NCBI GenBank assembly: GCA_031549925.1
Contig: JAVBPA010000089.1
Span: 1 to 5,493 of the forward strand
Length of the DNA stretch: 5,493 nucleotides
Direction: 5' to 3'
From: JAVBPA01 sp031549925
GTDB taxonomy: Bacteria > Bacillota > Clostridia > Oscillospirales > CAG-272
Each line of letters starts with the position of its first letter. Position 1 is the stretch's first letter. The position numbers were made by a program, and so were the translations under genes. The notes under the pieces are model-generated. The model saw only the letters and a list, made by a program, of their open reading frames with translations. It was not told the DNA's origin and did no database searches. Positions 1-5,386 of this stretch are shown one piece after another.

Positions 1-1058
1 GTTTTGAAAATCCGTTTGCTAAAAAGGGGGCTTCCGCGGGTGAAAATTTCGGAGCCAAAGGTCATGCGTTTGATAAAGTGCGTCCGGGTGAAACCGTTTC
101 TCTGCTTAATTTTGCGGAAAGCGCGGGAATTATCAGACGTATCTGGATAACTGTAAGCGACCGTTCGCAGTCTATGCTGCGTTCTCTTGTTTTACGCTGC
201 TTTTGGGACGGAGAAGCAAAACCGGCGGTCGAAGCGCCGCTCGGTGATTTTTTTTCCTGCGGGAGTGAACTTGTAAAATTTGAAAACGAATTATTTGCAA
301 GTCCGGAAGGACGCTCCTTTAATATGTATATTCCCATGCCGTTCAAAAAATCCGCGAAAATTACATTGACTAATGATTCCGAAAAGGAATTATCTCACTT
401 GTTTTATGATGTGAATTTTACAGTCCAATCCGAACCGGACGATGAAGCGATGTATTTCCACTGCTATTGGAACCGGGAGAAAGAAACGGTTTTGGGTGAA
501 GATTACACAATTCTCCCGAAATTTGAAGGCTGCGGAAGATTTCTTGGAACAGCTATTGTCGTTAACGCCAATCCTCTTTATAAAAAACAATGGTGGGGAG
601 AGGGAGAGGTTAAAGCTTACATAGACGGAGACTGCGCTCTTCCGACTCTTTGCGGTACAGGAACGGAAGATTACATAGGTACTGGGTGGGGTCAGGGCGT
701 TTATTCCGGACGTTATCAGGGCTGTCTTACCGCCGACTGGGATTTGAGAAGATGGGTGTTTTATCGTTTGCATATAGCTGACCCGATATATTTTAACAAG
801 GATTTTAAATTTACAATTCAAACAATGGGCGGGGCGGGAGCCGAGGAAGTACGTGAACTGATTGAAAACAAAGTACCTCTGATTCCGGTGACCTGCGATG
901 ACGGCGTTTTTTTACATATGTATAAAACAGATAAAAAAATTCCGGAAAAAGGCTGGGTAAATTACTACCGTTCAGACGATTTTGCTTCAGTCGCCTGGTT
1001 TTACCTGACAACGCCCGCAAACACGCTTCCGTCGATTCTTCCGGTGCAAGATCGGTGA
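1..1058 (+). CDS. GH172 (DUF2961) family glycoside hydrolase-like protein, 5' partial
   Basis: The reading frame is open from the left edge (first whole codon at base 3) to the TGA at 1056-1058. The GTG at 78 is internal, because 25 family-like residues precede it, including an ENP...G segment that lies near the N-terminus in relatives; probably only a short N-terminal piece is missing. Family signatures in order are RPGETVSL, IRRIWITV, a WDGE...PLGDFF block, WWGEGEVKAYIDGD, GTGTEDY (654-674), ADPIYFNKDF and a C-terminal DDFASVAWFY...LPSILP ending. DUF2961 was renamed GH172 after characterised members acted on difructose dianhydride I or on alpha-linked furanosides; two glutamates catalyse the reaction. 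The Glu residues of GEGE and GTGTEDY are the likely pair here, by inference from spacing. No membrane segment is visible; a signal peptide cannot be judged. Family membership is firm, but the substrate is unknown. It converges on the histidine phosphatase gene. Confidence 0.9.
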   Translation, partial: FENPFAKKGASAGENFGAKGHAFDKVRPGETVSLLNFAESAGIIRRIWITVSDRSQSMLRSLVLRCFWDGEAKPAVEAPLGDFFSCGSELVKFENELFASPEGRSFNMYIPMPFKKSAKITLTNDSEKELSHLFYDVNFTVQSEPDDEAMYFHCYWNREKETVLGEDYTILPKFEGCGRFLGTAIVVNANPLYKKQWWGEGEVKAYIDGDCALPTLCGTGTEDYIGTGWGQGVYSGRYQGCLTADWDLRRWVFYRLHIADPIYFNKDFKFTIQTMGGAGAEEVRELIENKVPLIPVTCDDGVFLHMYKTDKKIPEKGWVNYYRSDDFASVAWFYLTTPANTLPSILPVQDR

Positions 1059-1169
1059 ATTGTTTATAGGACAGATTGAACGCATAATAAAACTCCGCAC
1101 ATTCTTCAAGCATATCGGTGATTTATAAAGCCTTGAAATAAAAAATATATCTTCTGTACGGTAATTTAT

Positions 1170-1739
1170 TTAAGGTTTCATCATTTTGGAAATATCATAT
1201 TGAGCTGTTTCGCAATTTTTGAGGGAATATGAAATCATCTCTTCATATGATAAATTATTAACACAACGATAAATCATTCTTGAAACAAAACCGTGACATA
1301 CAATCAAAAGTATTTTTTCGGGGTATTGATTTGACAAATCGTGAAGGAAAGATGATACGCGTTTATCGACATCAATTATAGTCTCTCCTCCGTCGGGGGC
1401 ATCGTTCGGGACGGAAGTACACTTGCGGAGATAAAGCTCGGGATATTTTTCTTTTGCTTCTTCTCTCGTCAGTCCCTCAAATACTCCTACGCATCTTTCG
1501 CGTATGCGATTGTCTGTTATTATCTTAACACCGGAACTTTTTGAAATAATTTCGGCAGTTTCTCTTGCACGGATGAGGGGAGAGGATATTATCAGATCAA
1601 ATTTAATGTTTTGCAGCTTTTCAGCAGCTTCCGCAGCCTGCTTTATCCCTTCGGAATTAATCGGAATATCCGAACTTCCCGCATATCTTCCTTGTTTGTT
1701 ATAATCGGTTTCTCCGTGGCGGATAACGTATATTTGCAT
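1170..1739 (-). CDS. Histidine phosphatase family protein (phosphoglycerate mutase-like)
   Basis: This 189-residue protein has the usual length and architecture of the small bacterial GpmB/CobC-type branch of the histidine phosphatase superfamily. The N-terminal RHGE motif (residues 7-10) supplies the phosphate-accepting His8 and Arg7. SSPLIRARETA (52-62) carries Arg57, RIRERCVGVFEG (78-89) carries the probable acid Glu81, and VCHG (147-150) carries the second active-site His149. All catalytic residues are therefore present. The reaction is phosphomonoester hydrolysis or phosphate transfer in the cytoplasm. The actual substrate (phosphoglycerate, alpha-ribazole phosphate, phosphoserine and others are used by relatives) cannot be read from the sequence, and no cobalamin or glycolysis gene lies nearby. 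The ATG is supported by GGAAG six bases upstream (complement of 1746-1750). It lies downstream of the transglutaminase-like gene on the same strand, but 198 bp containing a strong hairpin separates them, so co-transcription is doubtful. Confidence 0.93.
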   Translation of the reverse strand: MQIYVIRHGETDYNKQGRYAGSSDIPINSEGIKQAAEAAEKLQNIKFDLIISSPLIRARETAEIISKSSGVKIITDNRIRERCVGVFEGLTREEAKEKYPELYLRKCTSVPNDAPDGGETIIDVDKRVSSFLHDLSNQYPEKILLIVCHGFVSRMIYRCVNNLSYEEMISYSLKNCETAQYDISKMMKP

Positions 1740-1750
1740 TTTAAACTTCC

Positions 1751-1780
1751 TTGCTTTCCGGTTTGTTTTTTTGGTAAAAT
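1751..1780 (+). promoter_or_regulatory. Candidate extended -10 promoter for a small + strand RNA
   Basis: TAAAAT at 1775-1780 matches the sigma-A -10 box at five of six positions and is preceded by TGG, an extended -10 motif. A weak TTGCTT -35 box (three of six) lies 18 bp upstream at 1751-1756, with a T-rich spacer. It points away from both flanking minus-strand genes and would start transcription at about 1787, exactly where the folding segment described next begins. Prediction from sequence only. Confidence 0.35.
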
Positions 1781-1786
1781 AAATGA

Positions 1787-1894
1787 TGCGGATATCTTCG
1801 GAAAATCCGAAAGCAAATCAATGTATGTTTGATCCGGGGACAAAAAGAACATGAGCCGCGTTACCGTTTTAAGGTCAAAACGGAGCGGCTTTTT
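1787..1894 (+). ncRNA. Candidate small structured RNA between two minus-strand genes
   Basis: On the + strand this roughly 108-base stretch can fold into a compact shape. A closing stem CGGAT/ATCCG (1789-1793 with 1832-1836) encloses hairpin TTCGGA-AAA-TCCGAA (1797-1811) and a weaker CAAA/TTTG hairpin (1814-1831), giving a three-way junction. An A-rich linker (GGGACAAAAAGAAC, 1837-1850) follows, and then a strong intrinsic terminator (1854-1894). An extended -10 promoter sits just upstream. It contains no convincing ORF and is not antisense to either neighbouring coding region, so it would be a free-standing intergenic RNA. I do not recognise it as a known RNA family. An alternative is that the hairpins act on the minus strand, in the leader of the phosphatase gene. 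The stems are short, so this rests on consistency of promoter, fold and terminator rather than on any one element. Confidence 0.35.
1854..1894 (+). terminator. Intrinsic terminator, + strand
   Basis: AGCCGC (1854-1859) pairs with GCGGCT (1885-1890), and CCGTTTT (1864-1870) with AAAACGG (1877-1883). The loop is AAGGTC and there is a small asymmetric internal loop (GTTA opposite A). A run of five T (1890-1894) follows on the + strand. On the minus strand the hairpin is followed by CATGTTCTTTTTG, so the U-rich part is displaced and termination in that direction would be weaker. Because both flanking genes are on the minus strand, a + oriented terminator here needs a + transcript, which supports the candidate RNA. 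It may also partly insulate the two minus-strand genes. Confidence 0.65.
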
Positions 1895-1937
1895 ATATTC
1901 AATCACAAAAATATGTATTTGATTATTATTTCATTGC

Positions 1938-3086
1938 TTAGATTTTCCAAAAATCTTCTTTTGATGTGATAAATATACTTCGTTCGTTGTTATCAAATTT
2001 AGCTGCTTCTTCGTCCATATATTTTTGCGGAATCAAAACTATTGAACCGTCCGTTTCGTCACATCCGTATCTTTGCGTTGTCCCGCGTCTTAACCGTATA
2101 AGATTTTTTGACATATATTCGCTGTAATTTACACATCTTTCCTTGCTTTCTTCGTTTGTAGATATTTCGTCGCCGCATATCAAAGCTTCTCTGAATTCAT
2201 CTAAACCGAGAATTTCACCGCTTTTATTTTTTATATAAAGATTTGACGAGGGGTCAAGCATAATCCATTTGTTTATGTTATCGCAGAAAGCGCATACAAC
2301 GACATGACATTCTTCGCAGGGTTCTTCAAAAGGCAGGCAGGTTATATGGAAAGCTTTTATACTATACGCACGCAGGATGTGCGCTAAAATAATCGCAAGC
2401 CCCCGGCAATTTGTTTTACCTCCATTTGCGTCCGCAAATTTCATCAGGGCTTGAGGAGTTCTCGTTTGGGCAAGCCCGATATCTCCGTGACTATAAAGCC
2501 CGCAAAACCAATTAAGCAATGTAACAGCCGCATCGGTTTCGGATTTATTTTCAACAAGTTTATCGAGATTATATTTTTCGATAATATCGGTCATGTTTCC
2601 GCGTTCGTCAAAACTGTATGTATGAGGTATATCTTTTCTTATATTTCCGTACTTGGCATATTGTTTTAAAGTTTCGGAATAATTTAAATTTTTAAGTTCA
2701 ACGATGTATTTGTATTTATTTTCTTCTTCTTCTGATAAACGCAGAAATTTTATTTCAGTTTTAAATTCTCCTTGCAAACCGAAACAGTTTTTTATTGAAA
2801 AACTGCAATTTATGTTATCTTCGTCTCCGAAACGCAGGTTATATTCAGCGCGGTGACGTATGTCGTTGTGGAAAAAATATAATGAATCATAGCTGTATTC
2901 TGTATAAAAAGCCGAAGAATTGAATAACGCTTTGAAATAATTTAATTCAACTTTTACATTTTCTGTATCTTCTTCTTTTTTTACATTGATAAAAATAATT
3001 ACGGGAGTTGTGTTTATAATAAATTTTTCGCTTATCCATTTTCCGAGTAATCTTTTATCAAAATTTTCCCACCATGACCAAGCCAT
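1938..3086 (-). CDS. Transglutaminase-like (papain-fold) domain protein
   Basis: This 382-residue protein has no signal peptide or membrane segment, so it is probably cytoplasmic. Residues about 1-130 are beta-rich with many aromatic residues (LGKW, YDSLYFF, AEYNLRF) and match no domain I recognise. The transglutaminase-like core follows. NCRGLAIILAHILRAYSIKA (226-245) has the classic Cys followed by a helix and a hydrophobic strand, giving nucleophile Cys227. His261 in ECHVVVCAF and Asp278 in MLDPS complete a Cys-His-Asp triad. Bacterial members include proteases and peptide-modifying enzymes, and the substrate here is unknown. The residue block around His261 holds four cysteines in a CxxC-x4-CxxC array (257, 260, 265, 268), which is unusual for the fold. 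The start is firm: GGAGG (complement of 3095-3099) lies eight bases before the ATG. The gene is divergent from the collagen-like gene, and nothing in the window hints at a partner. Confidence 0.82.
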   Translation of the reverse strand: MAWSWWENFDKRLLGKWISEKFIINTTPVIIFINVKKEEDTENVKVELNYFKALFNSSAFYTEYSYDSLYFFHNDIRHRAEYNLRFGDEDNINCSFSIKNCFGLQGEFKTEIKFLRLSEEEENKYKYIVELKNLNYSETLKQYAKYGNIRKDIPHTYSFDERGNMTDIIEKYNLDKLVENKSETDAAVTLLNWFCGLYSHGDIGLAQTRTPQALMKFADANGGKTNCRGLAIILAHILRAYSIKAFHITCLPFEEPCEECHVVVCAFCDNINKWIMLDPSSNLYIKNKSGEILGLDEFREALICGDEISTNEESKERCVNYSEYMSKNLIRLRRGTTQRYGCDETDGSIVLIPQKYMDEEAAKFDNNERSIFITSKEDFWKI

Positions 3087-3126
3087 TTTTTAGTCCTCCG
3101 ATTTATTTATTTTAAGTTAATGAAAA

Positions 3127-3155
3127 TTTATATACTTTTTATACCGGATTTTCGA
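3127..3155 (-). promoter_or_regulatory. Candidate sigma-A promoter of the transglutaminase-like gene
   Basis: On the minus strand, TCGAAA (complement of 3150-3155, four of six matches to TTGACA) is separated by 17 bp from TATAAA (complement of 3127-3132, five of six matches to TATAAT). Transcription would start near 3120, leaving a leader of about 34 bases with the GGAGG ribosome binding site. The surrounding DNA is AT-rich, so chance matches are possible. Confidence 0.4.
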
Positions 3156-3225
3156 CGGTTCGGCGGAGTATATAATATATTCAAACAGAGTGTATCACGA
3201 TATTGTAATTTGTCATATGATATTA

Positions 3226-3250
3226 CAGTAGAACAACTTTAAAACATATT
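3226..3250 (+). repeat. Left terminal inverted repeat of the MITE-like element
   Basis: It begins CAGTAGAACAACTTT and continues to TT at 3250. Compared with the reverse complement of 3359-3383 it differs at four of 25 positions (3231, 3238, 3241 and 3248). Both outer ends are perfect, as expected for transposase-bound tips. Confidence 0.65.
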
Positions 3251-3316
3251 AACAAAAACCTAAAGTAATATTATCTTGTTACTCTTAGTAATAGTTTTAT
3301 TATTTTGGGTTTTGCT
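3251..3316. repeat. Internal imperfect hairpin of the MITE-like element
   Basis: Bases 3251-3270 pair with 3298-3316 in 16 of 19 positions, with one bulged G at 3265: AACAAAAACC opposes GGGTTTTGCT, and TAATA opposes TATTA. The 27-base loop holds a smaller dyad, TTACT-CTT-AGTAA (3279-3291). Bases 3317-3358 are outside this fold, so the element is asymmetric: the left side is folded and the right side is mostly unpaired. Confidence 0.55.
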
Positions 3317-3358
3317 TGCTTCACTTTATTCAAAAGGTAATTGCATCATTTTGATAAA

Positions 3359-3383
3359 AAGATGTTTCAATGTTGTTTTACTG
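3359..3383 (-). repeat. Right terminal inverted repeat of the MITE-like element
   Basis: Read on the minus strand it begins CAGTAAAACAACATTG and ends TT at 3359, mirroring the left repeat with four mismatches. TA follows immediately at 3384-3385. The similarity stops abruptly inside both ends, which defines the repeat length. Confidence 0.65.
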
Positions 3384-3424
3384 TAGTAAGTTAAGTACCA
3401 CAATTAAAAAAGGTAATAATCATA

Positions 3425-4159
3425 ATGAACAAATATTTAACAAGCCTAAACAACCGATTTATAAATTCAACAGATAATAACAGCGGTTTTAACATTAACG
3501 GCGGCAATGGAAGTGCAATAGGCTGCAATAAGGTTTGCTGTTCGGTGTTACAGGGTCCGGCAGGGGCGCGGGGACCTCAAGGCGTTGCCGGACCAGCAGG
3601 ACCAGCGGGACCAGCCGGAGCTACAGGACCGCAGGGAGCTACCGGGGCTACGGGAGCTACAGGACCGCAGGGACCGGTAGGACCGGATCAGCCTTACGGC
3701 GGAATCGCTACAAACGGCGGTTCAACCACTTCTCTGACAGCTACCGCTCAAACATTATGTTTTGATCTGCTGCTCGTTTCAAACGGAGTTATACCGACAT
3801 TATCTCCGTGCAGTCTTACGATTACCGTTTCAGGCGTGTATGAAATAATATACAAATGGCTTATAACATCGACTATAAACACGGCGGTCACAATATTTAT
3901 CCGCAGATTCGGAACGGTTATAATAAATGAAACCTATACATTAACTGCCAACATACAGCAAAATATATATAATTCATTTTTAATAGAACTGAACGCCGGA
4001 GACGTGATTGATATCATCGCAACATCTTCTCCTAACGCAACCGTAACATCACCGGCAGGATTATCTTCCGTATTCACCGCTAAGAGAATAGGAACTCCTC
4101 CTCCCGCAAGCGGTCTTACCGGTATCATCGGAATACAGGAAATCAGTTGTTCTAATTAA
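3425..4159 (+). CDS. Collagen-like repeat protein with BclA-type C-terminal domain
   Basis: This 244-residue protein has three parts. An Asn/Gly-rich head (1-43) lacks a signal peptide and carries Cys34, Cys38 and Cys39. A collagen-like stalk of 15 uninterrupted Gly-X-Y triplets (44-88) is rich in GPA, GAT and GPQ. A beta-strand-rich C-terminal domain (about 91-224) contains SLTITVSGVYEI and IELNAGDVIDI, and a short Gly/Ile tail ends in SCSN. The layout matches BclA-like glycoproteins of Bacillota, which trimerise through the C-terminal jelly roll and form surface filaments, usually on the spore exosporium. A spore-surface or cell-surface role is inferred; export without a signal peptide is normal for exosporium proteins. 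The ribosome binding site is weak and distant (AAAGG at 3409-3413, 11 bases before the ATG). The gene is monocistronic: a MITE-like element lies upstream and a terminator follows the stop. Confidence 0.85.
   Translation: MNKYLTSLNNRFINSTDNNSGFNINGGNGSAIGCNKVCCSVLQGPAGARGPQGVAGPAGPAGPAGATGPQGATGATGATGPQGPVGPDQPYGGIATNGGSTTSLTATAQTLCFDLLLVSNGVIPTLSPCSLTITVSGVYEIIYKWLITSTINTAVTIFIRRFGTVIINETYTLTANIQQNIYNSFLIELNAGDVIDIIATSSPNATVTSPAGLSSVFTAKRIGTPPPASGLTGIIGIQEISCSN
3554..3688 (+). repeat. Collagen-coding 9-bp-periodic repeat tract
   Basis: These 135 bases encode the 15 Gly-X-Y triplets. They are internally repetitive, with runs of GGACCAGCA/GGACCAGCG/GGACCAGCC units and alternating GGAGCTACA/GGACCGCAG units. 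Such tracts expand and contract by slippage or recombination, so triplet number may vary between strains. Synonymous third-base differences between copies suggest the units are not freshly duplicated. Confidence 0.85.
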
Positions 4160-4184
4160 ATTATATTATACAAAACAATCATCC

Positions 4185-4215
4185 AAGACGGAGCTTTCAT
4201 GTTCCGTCTTTTTTT
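4185..4215 (+). terminator. Intrinsic terminator after the collagen-like gene
   Basis: AAGACGGA (4185-4192) pairs perfectly with TCCGTCTT (4203-4210) around a ten-base loop, and a run of seven T (4209-4215) follows. It starts 26 bases after the stop codon of the collagen-like gene and isolates it from the next gene. Confidence 0.9.
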
Positions 4216-4247
4216 GCTTTCAATATAAAAAATATTTTTATAAATGC

Positions 4248-4276
4248 TGTAAAATCTTTTTTATATATGGTATGAT
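4248..4276 (+). promoter_or_regulatory. Candidate extended -10 promoter of the HemE-superfamily gene
   Basis: TATGAT (4271-4276, five of six matches to TATAAT) is preceded by TGG, giving an extended -10. The -35 position 17 bp upstream is poor (TGTAAA at 4248-4253). It lies downstream of the collagen-gene terminator and about 35 bases before the ATG at 4311, which is suitable for an independent short leader. Confidence 0.5.
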
Positions 4277-4310
4277 TAAACATGCTTAATGAATAAAGAG
4301 GTGAAAACAA

Positions 4311-5324
4311 ATGACAAAACGAAACCGCACAGCCGCGGCTATTGCCCATATTCCGACCGATATAACACCGCATAATATTGAACTTACATCGAAGCTTTCG
4401 GAAAGAGTATGCGCATATCTCTCAATTGATAAAAACGAACTTCCAGCTCTGCTCGGAAATCATATAGAAAAAATAGGGTATAACTCAGGTGAATTAAAAG
4501 ACGGTATATACACCGATGAATACGGAGTTAAATGGGACAGAAGCGGTTCTGATTCCGATATAGGAATTATAAAAGAATACAATCTTCCGAATCCGGATTT
4601 TGATACGGATTATGTCTTTCCCCGCGCTGATCTTTGCATGGTAAAAAACACAACTGAAAAAACACTTGGCAAGAACAACGATACATATAAATTCGGAAAG
4701 ATCGGAACAACTTTATTTGAAAGAGCATGGAGTTTGAGGGGATTTGAAAATTTTTTGTGTGATCTTGCCTGCGAAGAAGATTTTGTACAGGAAATTTTTG
4801 AAAAAATCACGGACTATAATCTTGATATTATAAACGAAGCTGTTAAATACGATATAGACGGATTTTATTTCGGCGATGATTACGGTCAGCAGAACGGGCT
4901 TCTGATGAAACCTTCAACCTGGAGGGTTTTAATAAAGCCTTATTTATCCAAAATGTTTGAAGCGGTGAAAAAATGCGGAAAAACAGTCGCTCTTCATTCC
5001 TGCGGAGATATTTCCTCAATACTTGATGATTTGGCTGAAATCGGGCTCGATATATACCAAACTTTCCAGCCGGAAATTTATGATTTGGAAAAAATAAAAG
5101 CAAGATACGGAAAAACTCTGACTTTTTGGGGAGGGATAAGCACGCAGCGGACTCTCCCGTTTGTAAAACCGGACGAACTTAAAGTGATTGTCAAAAAAAC
5201 TATAAGGATAATGTCGGAGGGAGGAGGATATATTGCCGCTCCTACTCATCAAGTTCCGGATGATGTTCCGGTAGAAAATATAATTGCACTGGCGGATGTT
5301 TTTAAGGAACGATTTACTTTTTGA
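4311..5324 (+). CDS. Uroporphyrinogen decarboxylase (URO-D/MtaA) superfamily protein
   Basis: This 337-residue cytoplasmic TIM-barrel protein has the usual length for the superfamily. Landmarks are a short N-terminal entry (MTKRNRTAAAIAH), DIDGFYFGDDYGQQ (181-194), LHSCGDISSILDDL (228-241), TFQPEIYDLEKIKARYG (251-267), FWGGISTQRTLPF (272-284) and GGGYIAAPTHQVPDDVPVENI (304-324). It lacks the N-terminal arginine motif of heme-biosynthetic HemE, so it is not a true uroporphyrinogen decarboxylase. His229-x-Cys231 matches the first two zinc ligands of MtaA/MtbA-type corrinoid methyltransferases, but the C-terminal Cys ligand is absent and His313 stands in that region. It belongs to a broad uncharacterised clostridial group, and methyl transfer is possible but unproven. 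The start is firm: AGAGGTG lies upstream with nine bases of spacing. The gene has its own promoter candidate, and no corrinoid protein gene is adjacent. Confidence 0.85.
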   Translation: MTKRNRTAAAIAHIPTDITPHNIELTSKLSERVCAYLSIDKNELPALLGNHIEKIGYNSGELKDGIYTDEYGVKWDRSGSDSDIGIIKEYNLPNPDFDTDYVFPRADLCMVKNTTEKTLGKNNDTYKFGKIGTTLFERAWSLRGFENFLCDLACEEDFVQEIFEKITDYNLDIINEAVKYDIDGFYFGDDYGQQNGLLMKPSTWRVLIKPYLSKMFEAVKKCGKTVALHSCGDISSILDDLAEIGLDIYQTFQPEIYDLEKIKARYGKTLTFWGGISTQRTLPFVKPDELKVIVKKTIRIMSEGGGYIAAPTHQVPDDVPVENIIALADVFKERFTF

Positions 5325-5386
5325 AAAAGTAACAAAACATTTAAATTTTTCAAGACGATTGAGGATAGAATTGGATTTGCACTTCA

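Larger units (their letters stand above)
3224..3385. mobile_element. MITE-like element with TA target duplication (Tc1/mariner-IS630 type)
   Basis: A 158-bp segment (3226-3383) is bounded by inverted repeats of 25 bp that match at 21 positions, both starting CAGTA and running through AACAAC. It is flanked on each side by the dinucleotide TA (3224-3225 and 3384-3385). Terminal repeats flush with a TA duplication are the hallmark of elements moved by Tc1/mariner-IS630 family transposases, which insert at TA. The interior carries no transposase and folds into a second hairpin, so it would be non-autonomous. The four mismatches suggest an old insertion. An alternative is a regulatory long hairpin that never moved; the TA flanks favour the mobile reading, though TA is common in such AT-rich DNA. 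It sits directly upstream of the collagen-like gene and may have displaced or supplied its promoter. Confidence 0.6.
3087..3424. other. Divergent intergenic region, 338 bp
   Basis: This gap separates the divergent transglutaminase-like and collagen-like genes and encodes no plausible protein. Its left part (3087-3223) carries the minus-strand promoter candidate and a 24-bp imperfect dyad at 3204-3227 (TGTAAT...ATTACA). Its right part is almost entirely a MITE-like element, leaving only 39 bp between the element and the collagen-like ATG. I found no convincing sigma-A promoter for the collagen-like gene in that last stretch. Confidence 0.7.

Noticed and set aside
811..1113. Minus-strand ORF opposite the end of the GH172 gene, beginning MLEECAEFYYAF
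   Set aside because: Most of it is antisense to well-conserved GH172 sequence, it has no ribosome binding site, and it resembles no family I know.
1131..1175. AT-rich inverted repeat CCTT-AAATAAA / TTTATTT-AAGG at the phosphatase 3' end, considered as a terminator for the convergent genes
   Set aside because: The stem is almost all A-T, has a bulge and a 22-base loop, and lacks a proper T-run in either direction; it could pair only weakly.
1643..1906. Minus-strand ORF of 87 codons between and into the phosphatase gene
   Set aside because: It needs a GTG start with no ribosome binding site, runs through the hairpin region, and overlaps the phosphatase start in another frame by about 97 bp, while the phosphatase has its own good ribosome binding site.
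3535..3765. Arg/Ser/Thr/Gly-rich repetitive ORF on the + strand
   Set aside because: It is the shifted-frame shadow of the collagen-coding repeats and owes its periodicity to them.
4227..4243. AAAAATATTTTT palindrome upstream of the HemE-superfamily gene, considered as an operator
   Set aside because: It is a pure A/T palindrome in AT-rich DNA and is expected by chance; there is no second copy or known operator match.
4311..5324. Annotation as hemE (uroporphyrinogen decarboxylase of heme synthesis)
   Set aside because: The conserved N-terminal arginine-containing motif of HemE is absent and the H-x-C motif points to the methyltransferase-like branch.
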